The notes under the pieces are model-generated. The model did not search any database, was not told the origin of the DNA, and saw only the letters and a list, made by a program, of their open reading frames with translations. A DNA stretch of 64,000 nt from an uncultured Tenacibaculum sp. (GTDB taxonomy: Bacteria; Bacteroidota; Bacteroidia; Flavobacteriales; Flavobacteriaceae): contig NZ_CANMLT010000009.1 of NCBI RefSeq assembly GCF_947498805.1, positions 1 through 64,000 of the forward strand, read 5' to 3'. This document shows, one piece after another, positions 17,976 to 27,462 of the stretch. The translations under genes were made by a program, and so were the position numbers. How positions within the stretch are numbered: the first letter of the stretch is position 1; each line of letters begins with the position of its first letter.

Positions 17976-18557
17976 ATGGTAAACAGTGATATCGAGATTT
18001 TTCTAAATCGATATATCTCGTTACCTCCTCATATTATCGAAATTTTTGAGGGGCTGATAGAGTATGTTGAATTTTCTCCTAACGAATTTCTTGTAAAGTC
18101 AGAAGAATATTCTACCGATTTTTTTATAATAAAATCTGGTATTGTTCGGTCTTACTACCTCACTCAAAAAGGAAAAGAAATTACGAGAGCCTTTTTTACA
18201 CCTGGTTATGTTACAGGTGCTTCTTCTGCCATTATGCAAGGAATCCCTTCAGAATTAAATTATCAAAGTTTAACAAAAGTTACAGCCTACAGAGGTAGTC
18301 TAGTAAAATTAAAAGAGCTTACTTTAGCTCATCATGAAATGTCTATGTTTTATATTAAAACACTTGAAGATGCTTATTTAAAAGCGGAGGCTATTGTTTT
18401 AGAAATTGCCACATCGAATGCCGAAGAACGCTACATATCCTTAAAAGAAAGAGTTCCTAATATAGATAATATTATAGCTCAAAAATATATAGCTTCTTAC
18501 CTTAATGTAACCTCAGTACAGTTAAGTAGAATTAGAAAAAAACTCTATTCAAAATAA
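17976..18557 (+). CDS. Crp/Fnr-type regulator 3 of a tandem trio
   Basis: Third paralogue in the row (193 residues): beta-roll (YVEFSPNEFLVKSEEYSTDFFIIKSG) and HTH QKYIASYLNVTSVQLSRIRKKLY. It lacks the Cys-rich LTDC segment of copies 1 and 2 (LTKVTAYRG instead), which suggests a different signal. Its stop lies 12 bases from the convergent flippase gene. Confidence 0.87.
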   Translation: MVNSDIEIFLNRYISLPPHIIEIFEGLIEYVEFSPNEFLVKSEEYSTDFFIIKSGIVRSYYLTQKGKEITRAFFTPGYVTGASSAIMQGIPSELNYQSLTKVTAYRGSLVKLKELTLAHHEMSMFYIKTLEDAYLKAEAIVLEIATSNAEERYISLKERVPNIDNIIAQKYIASYLNVTSVQLSRIRKKLYSK

Positions 18558-18569
18558 ATACAAATCTGT

Positions 18570-20072
18570 TTATTTCAATCTTCTATTAATCAAATTATTA
18601 ATTTGATTTGAAATATTCAACTTATATCCCAAAAACAAATATACTGGAACAATAATTATACTCTTGAGGATAATATTTACCAAAGGATGTATCGCATAAT
18701 CTCCCAAATAAAAACTAGGAACATTAAAATTCCAAGCATTAAAAACCAAATAAAAAACTAAAATTTGGATAATTATAAGTGCCGTTTTATTAGTAAAAGG
18801 ATTCATACTCATTTTATGATGTACAAACCAAAGTCTAAACATCCCTACTAATAATGTCACTAACAATGTAGATAAAGCCAACCCATCAGTTCCTAAACCT
18901 AAAGTGTAATAGAAATAATTATTTAAATAATAAACACTAAGAGCCATTCCTAGCCCCATTGGAAGTGTTACTCGATAAAACTTAGAATTATTGATTATAG
19001 CACCGTTATTTCCTAAAAGCATTAAAAACAATTTAGCTGATGAAATCATTAATACCACTAATTCTCCTCCTGCATATCCCTTATTAGGTAATATCTTAAA
19101 CAACTCAGTAACATTTGAATTTACCAACACAAAAAATAAACCTCCTACTAGCAATAAGTTTATAGAACTTTTTTTATACAAACTCTTAACTTCATTTGTA
19201 TTTTCTTCATTGATAGATTTTGATGTTAAGGGTTGTAATATTTGTGTCATCGCTCTACTTGGAGCCTCAATAAAAGAACCAATAAATAAGGCTACTGTAT
19301 AAAACGCAGCTACCTGAAACCCTTCTTTACCAGGAATCATTACCTTATCTATATCTAGTACAATTGCTCCAGCACTACCCGCTAATAATATATAAACCGT
19401 ATACTTTACAACTTCTCCAAAGTTTTCTGGTAATGAAAAACTAATTTTCGGAAAATAAAGTTTAAAAGCATACAGCATCATTAAAATAGTTCTCAAAACA
19501 TAAGCCAAAGACATATAAAAAAGAAAGTCTTCTTTCCCAAAAAAGCCAAAAGCTACTGCAAATAGCATCATCATTGTTGCCGCTCTGTTATAAAGCTCTT
19601 TTAAAGTATTTCCAAACACAGATTGCATTTGCACCTTTGCCCACGCATAAAACACTTCAAAATACGCACAACAAACCGCCACAACATAAATATAAAACGT
19701 GTAGCTCTCCACTATCAGATTCTCTTTTACATTACTTTGAGCTACATATGACATAATTAAATTATGAAAATAATCCCAAAAGAATCCTATAGGAATAGCT
19801 ATAAACAAGGGTAGAAAAAGAAAAGTGCTTAAAAAACGATCTCGTTCTTTTTTAGATTTATACGCCGAGAAAAATTTAATTATTGAAAAATGTACACCAA
19901 AAGCTATTAACGGAGTAACAATGTTGGACGCAGCAAAAATATACTGCGCTAATCCGTAATACTCAGATGTTAAAAAACGATCATAAAGAATTAATGTATT
20001 AATCCCTCCAATTAAAAAACCTAAATAAATTATAAAGGTATTTTTTAATGATTGTTTAAATATAATTCCCAA
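18570..20072 (-). CDS. Polysaccharide flippase, MATE/Wzx-like
   Basis: A 500-residue integral membrane protein with about 14 hydrophobic segments, an N-terminal MGIIFKQSLKNTFIIYLGFLIG typical of Wzx/RfbX-like exporters, and a C-terminal polysaccharide-biosynthesis region. It probably moves a lipid-linked glycan across the inner membrane. It is the last gene of the minus-strand glycan set and starts 18 bases after the glycosyltransferase gene. The exact substrate cannot be read from sequence. Confidence 0.85.
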   Translation of the reverse strand: MGIIFKQSLKNTFIIYLGFLIGGINTLILYDRFLTSEYYGLAQYIFAASNIVTPLIAFGVHFSIIKFFSAYKSKKERDRFLSTFLFLPLFIAIPIGFFWDYFHNLIMSYVAQSNVKENLIVESYTFYIYVVAVCCAYFEVFYAWAKVQMQSVFGNTLKELYNRAATMMMLFAVAFGFFGKEDFLFYMSLAYVLRTILMMLYAFKLYFPKISFSLPENFGEVVKYTVYILLAGSAGAIVLDIDKVMIPGKEGFQVAAFYTVALFIGSFIEAPSRAMTQILQPLTSKSINEENTNEVKSLYKKSSINLLLVGGLFFVLVNSNVTELFKILPNKGYAGGELVVLMISSAKLFLMLLGNNGAIINNSKFYRVTLPMGLGMALSVYYLNNYFYYTLGLGTDGLALSTLLVTLLVGMFRLWFVHHKMSMNPFTNKTALIIIQILVFYLVFNAWNFNVPSFYLGDYAIHPLVNIILKSIIIVPVYLFLGYKLNISNQINNLINRRLK

Positions 20073-20090
20073 TTTTTTCCTCTCTTTTAT

Positions 20091-21377
20091 TTAACTATTA
20101 TAAACCTTCCCAATATAATCAACTAAATTTTTCGTTAGCTGTTTCCTATGATATTTTTCAATTGAATTATCAAGTTTAGGTATACCTCCTAACTTATATT
20201 GGTTATATAGTTTCAATATATATTCTTTTAACTCTTTTTTATTCTGATAACTAAATACCCTTCCTGCATTATTCTCTTTAACTATATCGGCTAAATCACC
20301 ATCTTCTGGTCCTATACCTACTATTGGTCTTTTAGCCTGTAAATATTCAAAAGTTTTACCAGGAATCATTTCCTTTGCACTTGCATAATCATTTACCACA
20401 ATTAATAGCACTTGTGTTTCTTTTTGATATTGTTTTGCAACCGGATGTGGTACATAGCTAATCTTCTCTACATTTTTCAAATTGCTTTTTTCTATTTCCT
20501 CTGAAATTGTATTGTCAATTTTACCTATGAATTTTAAAACAAAATCATCAGCAAAGTTTGCATTCTCTTTTGATAATTCCGAAAGTACTTCCCATAATAT
20601 CTTAGGATTTCTCTCAGAGTTCATCATTCCAATATGTGTAAGCGTAAATTTATTATCTACAACAACCTCTTCTTCTTCTGAATGAATTCCATCTACATCA
20701 AAACCATTGGTTATAACCTCAATTAGCTTGGCATTTTCCTCGTACTTCTTTTTCGCGTGATTACTTACCATAAGTACTCCATCTGCCTCCTTTACAACTT
20801 TCTCTTCTAATGTATAATGTTTTTTCAAAGAGTTTTTTGTCAACGGTAGCAAATGAAAATAATCTACACTCGTCCATGGATCTCTAAAATCTGCAATCCA
20901 CTTTATTTTTAACTGTTGCTGTATTTTTAAACCAATTAAATGCACGCTATAAGGCGGTCCTGTTGTTATTAATACATCAACTTTATTATTTTTAAGGTAT
21001 TCTTTTAGCTTTTTTACAGAAGGTTTAATCCAAAACTTTCGAGCATCAGGAATAAAGTAATTAGCTCTAATATACATTAACACCTTATCTAAAAATGTAG
21101 GGTTTGGATTTAAAAACCCCATACTATTTTGAGTTCCTTTTTTCTTAAACTTCGATAAAATACTATTCGGCTCAAATATTGAGCTTTTAATAACTTCAAT
21201 TCCATCTGGAACATCCTTTATCAACGATTCATCTAAAATTGGATAACTTGGATTTTCCGCAGTAAAAACTACAGGCTCTACACCAAAATCCCTTAGGTAT
21301 TTTACAAATTTCAACCATCGCTGTACCCCAGGACCTCCCGCCGGCGGCCAATAATAAGTTACAATTAATACTTTCAA
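20091..21377 (-). CDS. Glycosyltransferase family 4, copy A
   Basis: A GT-B fold enzyme of 428 residues. The N-terminal VLIVTYYWPPAGGPGVQRWLKF motif is common to flavobacterial GT4 enzymes. KWIADFRDPW and ITNGFDVDGI follow, and the donor-binding part shows FTLTHIGMMNSERNP and GKTFEYLQAKRPIVGIGPEDGD. It transfers a sugar from a nucleotide donor to a growing surface glycan; donor and acceptor are unknown. Its ATG overlaps the stop of the upstream glycosyltransferase by 4 bases, so translation is coupled. Confidence 0.88.
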   Translation of the reverse strand: MKVLIVTYYWPPAGGPGVQRWLKFVKYLRDFGVEPVVFTAENPSYPILDESLIKDVPDGIEVIKSSIFEPNSILSKFKKKGTQNSMGFLNPNPTFLDKVLMYIRANYFIPDARKFWIKPSVKKLKEYLKNNKVDVLITTGPPYSVHLIGLKIQQQLKIKWIADFRDPWTSVDYFHLLPLTKNSLKKHYTLEEKVVKEADGVLMVSNHAKKKYEENAKLIEVITNGFDVDGIHSEEEEVVVDNKFTLTHIGMMNSERNPKILWEVLSELSKENANFADDFVLKFIGKIDNTISEEIEKSNLKNVEKISYVPHPVAKQYQKETQVLLIVVNDYASAKEMIPGKTFEYLQAKRPIVGIGPEDGDLADIVKENNAGRVFSYQNKKELKEYILKLYNQYKLGGIPKLDNSIEKYHRKQLTKNLVDYIGKVYNS

Positions 21378-22555
21378 GCTAAATTATTATATAATGCAAT
21401 TAAATCTTTTGATGTTTTGTCCCAAGTAAAATGATTTCTAACGAAATCTTTTCCATTCTCTCCCATTTTTTTTCTCAACGCCTCATCCTCATACATTCTC
21501 AAGAGTTTCTCTGTAAAATCTTCTGAATTTCTTTCCTCATGCACCAAACCTGACTCCACTTCTTCTACAAGTATTTTTTGTACTGTAGCATCACTCACCA
21601 ATATTGGTTTACCAAAGCTCATGTACTGAAACAACTTGTTTGCAAACGTTGTATCGTGATGAATATTTCTATGTAAAGGAGATAAACCTATATCTGAATT
21701 TCTTACCCAATTAGGAAAAGTCTTAGCATCTCTCCACCCCATTAACTTAACACAATCTTTTAATCTAAAACTTTCAATTTGTCTTTCTAGTTCTGGATTT
21801 GATTTTCCTACAATTACAAAAGTAAGGTTTTCTATTTTCTCTTTTAACACCACCAAGCTTTCCAATACTGTTTCCAAGCCCCTTCTATTTCCTGTGTCAC
21901 CTAAATACAACAAGGTAAAGTCTTCTTCCTTCTTTTTATAAGGAACTTCAGGTACATCTGCATTTTCATAAAAAGATTTACGTACGGTATTAGGAACAAC
22001 AACTATTTTTTCTTCATCAACGCCAACCCTATGCACGATTTCTTTTTTCGCCTCATTAGTTACAACAACTACTTTTGTTGCCTTCTTTATGAACTCTTCT
22101 TCCTTTTTCTTCCACTTTTCAATCGAAATAAGCAATTTCCCTCTTAGCTTTTGCATATGAGGATAAAAACGCATTATTTCAGGTCTGTTTTCGTGTAAAT
22201 CTAAAATTACAGGCAATACATTTTTTTCATTAGCCTTAAATGCTGCTTCCGCAATTCGTATATCATGAATGTGAATTGCTTCTATTTTATTTTTATGAAT
22301 GAAATTGCTAATTTTTCCTTTCATTAAGAATGTATATACAGGTACTGTATACACCAATGCTGACATTTTATATTCAAAAGTATTCGTTTTATACCTTCTA
22401 ACATTAATACCTTTTACTAATTCTTCTTCTTTTTCATTACCGTAGGTTAAGCAAAATAAAAAAACATCATGCCCTTTTTTTATTAGTTCAATTGCTTCAT
22501 TCTCTACTCTTGGGTCTGGTGGATACACATTATCCAAAATCATTCCTATTCTCAT
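21374..22555 (-). CDS. Glycosyltransferase family 4, copy B
   Basis: A GT-B fold enzyme (393 residues) starting MRIGMILDNVYPPDPRVENEA, typical of GT4. The HIHDIRIAEAA and LDLHENRPE motifs lie in the acceptor half. YLGDTGNRRGLETVL, the E-containing donor-site loop (LFQYMSFGKPILVSD) and EERNSEDFTEKLL mark the donor half. It begins 2 bases after the methyltransferase gene and overlaps the next gene by 4 bases, so it sits in the middle of a tight operon for a surface glycan. Confidence 0.88.
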   Translation of the reverse strand: MRIGMILDNVYPPDPRVENEAIELIKKGHDVFLFCLTYGNEKEEELVKGINVRRYKTNTFEYKMSALVYTVPVYTFLMKGKISNFIHKNKIEAIHIHDIRIAEAAFKANEKNVLPVILDLHENRPEIMRFYPHMQKLRGKLLISIEKWKKKEEEFIKKATKVVVVTNEAKKEIVHRVGVDEEKIVVVPNTVRKSFYENADVPEVPYKKKEEDFTLLYLGDTGNRRGLETVLESLVVLKEKIENLTFVIVGKSNPELERQIESFRLKDCVKLMGWRDAKTFPNWVRNSDIGLSPLHRNIHHDTTFANKLFQYMSFGKPILVSDATVQKILVEEVESGLVHEERNSEDFTEKLLRMYEDEALRKKMGENGKDFVRNHFTWDKTSKDLIALYNNLA

Positions 22556-22557
22556 AG

Positions 22558-23079
22558 CTATTTCTCTTTTTCAGCATAAACAGCATAATACCTAGGAGTA
22601 AAACTTCTTAAGATTGGTCGAATTCCTATTTTATTTACAGGGTTTGTCCATTTTTCAGTTTCTTTGATATTCCATCCTGATTTTTCCAACAGCCAATCAA
22701 ATTGCCAATCTTCAAACTCATGATAATGCCTATCCCACATATCTGTCTTACTTCTATAAGCCTTAGAGAACCACAAATCTAATGGTACTGTAGCGACTAA
22801 CTTTGTTGCTTCAATTTCCCTTAAGACATTAAATGGAGCTATCAAATGTTCAAATATTTCAAAAGCTGTAACCACATCAACATTATATTCTTTAACCAAC
22901 TGCGGCAACATATCAAGGTCTTCACCATTTGTATTGAAAACAGTGTAACCGTTTTCCTCCATAATTTCGCTAAATGGATTTCTTACCCCTAAATCTAATA
23001 TTGTTGAAGAAGGTGGAATATGATTTTTTAAAAATTTAAGTGTATGTGTATATCTTTTCTTAGGAAGTTTATTATACAT
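22558..23079 (-). CDS. Class I SAM-dependent methyltransferase
   Basis: A 173-residue Rossmann methyltransferase. The SAM-binding region is STILDLGVRNPFSEIM, with DLG in motif I. The acidic motif II region is FNTNGEDLDML, and VVTAFEIFEHL is the post-II motif often seen in ubiquinone/glycan methyltransferases. It is the first gene of the operon with two glycosyltransferases and the flippase and may modify the same glycan. A TACATTTG box lies just upstream. Confidence 0.82.
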   Translation of the reverse strand: MYNKLPKKRYTHTLKFLKNHIPPSSTILDLGVRNPFSEIMEENGYTVFNTNGEDLDMLPQLVKEYNVDVVTAFEIFEHLIAPFNVLREIEATKLVATVPLDLWFSKAYRSKTDMWDRHYHEFEDWQFDWLLEKSGWNIKETEKWTNPVNKIGIRPILRSFTPRYYAVYAEKEK

Positions 23080-23094
23080 TTTACTATTTTAAAG

Positions 23095-23102
23095 CAAATG
23101 TA
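23095..23102 (-). promoter_or_regulatory. -7 promoter box of the glycan operon
   Basis: Plus-strand CAAATGTA reads TACATTTG on the minus strand, matching TAnnTTTG. It ends 15 bases before the methyltransferase ATG, which fits a short leader. Confidence 0.4.
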
Positions 23103-23125
23103 TTACTATTTTACATATTAAATAA

Positions 23126-23220
23126 ATAAAAAAGGAGAGCAAACTAGTTTGCTCTCCTTAATACGTACTCGTTCTTTTTCAATACTTCTTCTTTCTTATT
23201 TCAATTTCTAATTAACTTAC
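23126..23220 (-). ncRNA. Candidate small RNA, about 95 nt
   Basis: Between the methyltransferase and the AraC/TPR gene, the minus strand has TTG (23254-23256), a 20-base spacer and TATATTTG (23226-23233). About 65 bases further lies a perfect 28-bp palindrome (23132-23159) followed by a T-rich run on the minus strand. Promoter and terminator enclose no sensible reading frame, so a short transcript is predicted. It could instead be an attenuator in a long leader of the glycan operon. Its expression is unproven. Confidence 0.35.
23132..23159 (-). terminator. Perfect 28-bp palindrome, terminator-like
   Basis: AAGGAGAGCAAACT and AGTTTGCTCTCCTT join without a spacer to make a perfect palindrome. 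On the minus strand it runs into TTTTTTATTTATTT, as in an intrinsic terminator. On the plus strand no T-run follows directly. Confidence 0.6.
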
Positions 23221-23287
23221 TACTACAAATATAAATTTGAAGTTCTAGTTTATCAACTACTATATACGCGCTTTTATAAAAAGCATG

Positions 23288-23295
23288 TATATTTG
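23288..23295 (+). promoter_or_regulatory. -7 promoter box of the AraC/TPR gene
   Basis: TATATTTG matches TAnnTTTG and lies 52 bases before ATG 23348. It overlaps the first codons of the longest possible frame (ATG 23285), which argues for the later start. A second plus-strand box, TAAATTTG, lies at 23232-23239. Confidence 0.45.
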
Positions 23296-23347
23296 TGTAA
23301 TCACAAACATACTTTTTATAAAAAGTATAACGATTAATTATTTCTAT

Positions 23348-25045
23348 ATGCCTAGGTATTTTCTTATTTTCTTGCTAGTTTCTGTCATAAAAATAGGTTA
23401 TACTCAAAATACTTCGTCAGACTCAATTTATTTAAAAAAAATTGAACTCTTTAAAAACACTAATAGTGACAGTACGCTGTTTTACTCAAAAAAACTTATA
23501 AATTCCACTAATATTTGTAATCAGTTAACTGCAGCAAATGCAAAAATCTATGCATTATATCGACAAAAAAAATTCAAAGCAGCTATTGTAGAAATAAAAG
23601 CCTTAGATATCAAAATTGATAATCTTTTAAAAAAAGACGAAAAACCATGCTTTTACGATTACAAAGCTGTTATAAATAATAGATTGTTTTGGATAAGTAA
23701 AAATCAAGAGAATTATAATCAAGCATACGAATATCTCTTAAAATGTGAACAGTATTTAAAAGCACATCCCATTAAAGATGCTAAAAATTATATGAACAAC
23801 TTGGGAGTAGCTTCAAGCAAAGCTTTAATAAAAAACAAGCTAAATATGCAAAAGGAAGCTAAACTCCTTCTATTACAAACATATGCCGAAACTAAGAACC
23901 CAATATTAAATAGTTTAAAAGACAAAAACAGTTTAAACTTGTTAAAAGCAAATGTCTTAAATTCTTTAGGTAACACTTACTTATCTATTGCCAATAAAAA
24001 GAACAATACTATTTTACTAGACTCTGCTTCGTATTATTATGACAAAGCGTATGAATTAACCAAGTTGTTTAAACCGCTTCACAAAGATTCTGAAATTATA
24101 TATAGCTTTAAAAAAACAGAAGTTTTAATTGCCCAAAAACAATTTAAAAAAGCCCTAGCTTTAATTAATAATTATAAGAACATCAACAAAGGGTACCACT
24201 ACAAGCATAGAGAGTTTTTTCAAAAAACTATCTGCTTTAATGGCTTACATAGTTCCGATTCAACCATTTATTATGCCTATAAACTTCTTTTAGATAAAAA
24301 AGAAGAATGCAAACGCAGTAACTTGATTGCTACTTATGATATTCTTTCTAAGCAATACACTCTTTTAAAAAAGCAAGACAGTGCTTTAAAATACTCTCAA
24401 AAAACCTTAGAACAATTCTATCTTGCGGATAAAAACAAAGAAGAAACATTTCATTTACTTTATAAAAATGATTTTGAAAATGCTCAAGATCTAAACAATG
24501 CTCTTTTAGAAAAAGAAAATACTACTAACTATACTTTATTTGGGTTTATTGGGAGCTCTTTGTTAGTTACCTCTCTTTTCTTTTTATTGTTTTACAGAAA
24601 AGAAAAAAAAGCTAAAAAGAAACTAATCAAAAAGTTAGAAGAAAACACTTATGAAGATAAAAATGAAGTTACCAAGAAAGAGTACAACATCGATGATGCT
24701 TTAGAAAATAAAATTTTAAATCAAATCAATAGTATCGACAATAATCTTGATTTCTTAAAGCCTGAATTTACAATTACAAATATTGCTGAAACTTTAAATA
24801 CCAACACCACATACATTTCTTTCGTCTTCAATAAAAATAAAGGAGTTACTTTTAAGCAGTATTATACCAATTTAAAAATTGAATACATAAAAGAAAAACT
24901 AACAACTGAAAATAAGTACAAAAACTATTCGATAAAAGCACTTGCAGAAGAAATTGGATATTCAAATGCCTCTGCTTTTTCTCGTGCTTTTAAGAAGCAC
25001 ACCGGAGTGACTCCTTCTGAATTTATTAAAAATTTGAGCTCTTAA
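23348..25045 (+). CDS. TPR-sensor AraC-type membrane regulator
   Basis: A signal peptide (MPRYFLIFLLVSVIKIGYTQ) is followed by a periplasmic helical region with TPR-like repeats (about 30-390) and one membrane helix (FGFIGSSLLVTSLFFLLFY). A cytoplasmic Lys-rich linker leads to a C-terminal AraC helix-turn-helix pair (TITNIAETLNTNTTYISFVF and YSIKALAEEIGYSNASAFSRAF, ending HTGVTPSEF). It therefore senses something outside the membrane and binds DNA inside. An upstream ATG at 23285 is in frame but overlaps the promoter box and would hide the signal peptide. Its stop abuts the stop of the convergent yfhO-like gene. The target could be the divergent glycan genes (inference). Confidence 0.85.
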   Translation: MPRYFLIFLLVSVIKIGYTQNTSSDSIYLKKIELFKNTNSDSTLFYSKKLINSTNICNQLTAANAKIYALYRQKKFKAAIVEIKALDIKIDNLLKKDEKPCFYDYKAVINNRLFWISKNQENYNQAYEYLLKCEQYLKAHPIKDAKNYMNNLGVASSKALIKNKLNMQKEAKLLLLQTYAETKNPILNSLKDKNSLNLLKANVLNSLGNTYLSIANKKNNTILLDSASYYYDKAYELTKLFKPLHKDSEIIYSFKKTEVLIAQKQFKKALALINNYKNINKGYHYKHREFFQKTICFNGLHSSDSTIYYAYKLLLDKKEECKRSNLIATYDILSKQYTLLKKQDSALKYSQKTLEQFYLADKNKEETFHLLYKNDFENAQDLNNALLEKENTTNYTLFGFIGSSLLVTSLFFLLFYRKEKKAKKKLIKKLEENTYEDKNEVTKKEYNIDDALENKILNQINSIDNNLDFLKPEFTITNIAETLNTNTTYISFVFNKNKGVTFKQYYTNLKIEYIKEKLTTENKYKNYSIKALAEEIGYSNASAFSRAFKKHTGVTPSEFIKNLSS

Positions 25046-27460
25046 TTATTTTTGTTTTTTCTCGACAAAGAACCATCCAATAGGAATTAACAAAATCATT
25101 GCATACGCTAATAACGAAATGGTATTTCCTTTACCAATCACTGCTGGTTCAAATTTAAATTCAATCACATGCTTTCCTTCAGGAACTAACATCCCTCTAA
25201 GAACATAGTCTACTTGATAATGTGGAACAAGCTCACCATCTAAATAAGCATTCCATCCATCTTTATAATAAATCTCAGAAAACACAGCAAACTGTTTCGA
25301 CATCGTATTACTTTCGTATACCAACTTAGCTGTATTATATTCTTTCAACTTAATAGTAGCCAATGAATCTTGTTTGAATTGATTTCCTATCTCACTATTC
25401 AAACTAGTAGCATTAGACTTAGAAACATTAATAATAGCTGTCTTTTTAGTATTAACAGAATCCAATGCCTGCATCTCTTCATTTGCAGTTTTTACATACT
25501 TTATAGTATTTACAAACCACGCATTTCCATTTGCCTCCGGATTTGGTTGTATTTCTGTATCACTAGCTATAAAATATTTGGCATTTAGCATATTTAATAT
25601 CTCCATATTATTTTTTGCTAACTGATACTCAAATAATTCTTGATAACGCTTCATTTTTGCAGCATGATATCCTCCTAAAGAATTATGAAAATATGATGTT
25701 CTTGCTTCGTTTAACATATTTCCAGAAAAATTAGCTACTCTATAATGTGATTTATCTTTTAATATCTTACGATCTGCTTCGTTTACAGTAAAAGGTTTAT
25801 CAACCTTTCTTGCAGAGGTAAAATCTTCCTTATTCACGTAATTTATATTAACTGAAACTAAATCGAATAGTATCAAAACCGTAATTCCAGCAATAACTGG
25901 CACCTGCTTTATTTTTTCCTTCAAATACATCCAAAGAACTCCTCCTACCAATAAAACTAATACAAACGAACGTAAACTATCGTAAATCATCATTGACTTT
26001 CGGTCTGAAATTAAAGCATCTACCAATTCTGGCAACTGTTGTTGGTATTGTGCATCTCTTAATCCTTCAAAAGCAAATAAACTCGTTCCTACTAAAGCAA
26101 AAAAGAGCGTTATACCTCCAACAACATAAAAAGCTTTCTTTAAAGCAGCTTCTTTTTCTTCTTTATTTCTATTTGAAAAGAAAAACTCTTTTAATGCAAT
26201 CACTCCCAATAAAGGAATACACAATTCTGCTATTACCTGAATAGATGACACCGCTCTAAATTTATTGTATAACGGGAAGTAATCAATAAACAAATCAGTA
26301 GGTAAAGAAAAATTCTTTCCCCAACTCATGATAATCGAAAAAACTGTTGCTGCTACCAACCATTGTTTTAGTTTTCTTCTTACTAAAAAGATGCCTAGGA
26401 AAAACAAGAAAATCATGATTGCTCCAACATAAGCTGGTGCTTCAACAATAGGTTGTTTCCCCCAGTATGTTAATACCTGACTCGAGTAATCTTTTGCGAC
26501 CCCATCTCCAGCTCTTAATTGAACTGTTTCATAAAACTTTGAAGTTTCATCAAGTTTTTCTACTGTTCCTCCTCCCATAAAGCGAGGGATTAACAAATTA
26601 AATGTTTCGGCAATGCCGTAACTATATTCAGTAATATAAGCTTTATCAAGGCCAGACACGGCTTCTTTTGGAGTACCGTCTGGATTTATTGTTAGTTCAG
26701 ATTTTCCTCTTGTACTATAATTCGCATATTCTTTAGTAGCTAAAAGCCTAGTTGCATTTACTCCAATTCCTAGAACAAAAGCCAATAAAACAACTCCAGT
26801 TTGCTTAGCAAATACTTGAAGGTTCTTATTCTTTACGGCATCAATTAATTCAACAATTCCAAAAATCAATAAGCAAAACCCAAGATAAAAAGTCATTTGA
26901 GGATGATTTGTACTCACTTCTAGAGCCATTGCTAATGCGGTGAGTATAAATCCGAGTAAGTATCTTTTTTGATATACATACAAAACACCGGCAATAACTA
27001 AAGGCATATACCCAATCGCATGCGCCTTTGCATTATGTCCCGCCCCAAAAATTATAATCAAGTATGTTGAAAAACCAAAGGACAAACTTCCTAATATAGC
27101 CAATTTCCAATCAACTTTTAGTGCAGTTAACAAAACAAAGAAACCTAGAAAATACAAAAACAAATAATCTGCAGGTCTTGGTAAAAAACGAATTGCTTTA
27201 TCTACGTAGCGAATAAAATCATTTGGGAAATACGCTCCTACTTGATATGTAGGCATTCCTCCAAAAGCATTCCCTAACCAATAGGACTCTTTTCCTGTTT
27301 CGGCTCTGTAGTTTGCAGACTCTCTGGCCATTCCAATAAATTGAGTAATATCTCCTTGTTTTATTTTCTTTCCGCTCAAAACCGGGTTGAAATATAATAA
27401 GGATGCTATTGTAAACACCACAAGTGCAATAGCGTAAGGTAAAAGTTTCTTAAAGTTCAT
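25046..27460 (-). CDS. YfhO family membrane protein
   Basis: An 804-residue membrane protein with about 12 hydrophobic helices, the YfhO-type start (GKKIKQGDITQFIGMARE) and EAFGGMPTYQ-like loop (NAFGGMPTYQVGAYFP). A long extracytoplasmic C-terminal part carries WNAYLDGELVPHYQVDYVLRG, then a final helix. In Firmicutes YfhO is linked to glycosylation of lipoteichoic acid; in Bacteroidota it accompanies glycosyltransferases and is probably a GT-C-like enzyme. It is downstream of the DUF4834 gene by 2 bases. The usual run of glycosyltransferases continues after the inserted AraC/TPR gene. Confidence 0.88.
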   Translation of the reverse strand: MNFKKLLPYAIALVVFTIASLLYFNPVLSGKKIKQGDITQFIGMARESANYRAETGKESYWLGNAFGGMPTYQVGAYFPNDFIRYVDKAIRFLPRPADYLFLYFLGFFVLLTALKVDWKLAILGSLSFGFSTYLIIIFGAGHNAKAHAIGYMPLVIAGVLYVYQKRYLLGFILTALAMALEVSTNHPQMTFYLGFCLLIFGIVELIDAVKNKNLQVFAKQTGVVLLAFVLGIGVNATRLLATKEYANYSTRGKSELTINPDGTPKEAVSGLDKAYITEYSYGIAETFNLLIPRFMGGGTVEKLDETSKFYETVQLRAGDGVAKDYSSQVLTYWGKQPIVEAPAYVGAIMIFLFFLGIFLVRRKLKQWLVAATVFSIIMSWGKNFSLPTDLFIDYFPLYNKFRAVSSIQVIAELCIPLLGVIALKEFFFSNRNKEEKEAALKKAFYVVGGITLFFALVGTSLFAFEGLRDAQYQQQLPELVDALISDRKSMMIYDSLRSFVLVLLVGGVLWMYLKEKIKQVPVIAGITVLILFDLVSVNINYVNKEDFTSARKVDKPFTVNEADRKILKDKSHYRVANFSGNMLNEARTSYFHNSLGGYHAAKMKRYQELFEYQLAKNNMEILNMLNAKYFIASDTEIQPNPEANGNAWFVNTIKYVKTANEEMQALDSVNTKKTAIINVSKSNATSLNSEIGNQFKQDSLATIKLKEYNTAKLVYESNTMSKQFAVFSEIYYKDGWNAYLDGELVPHYQVDYVLRGMLVPEGKHVIEFKFEPAVIGKGNTISLLAYAMILLIPIGWFFVEKKQK

Positions 27461-27462
27461 AG

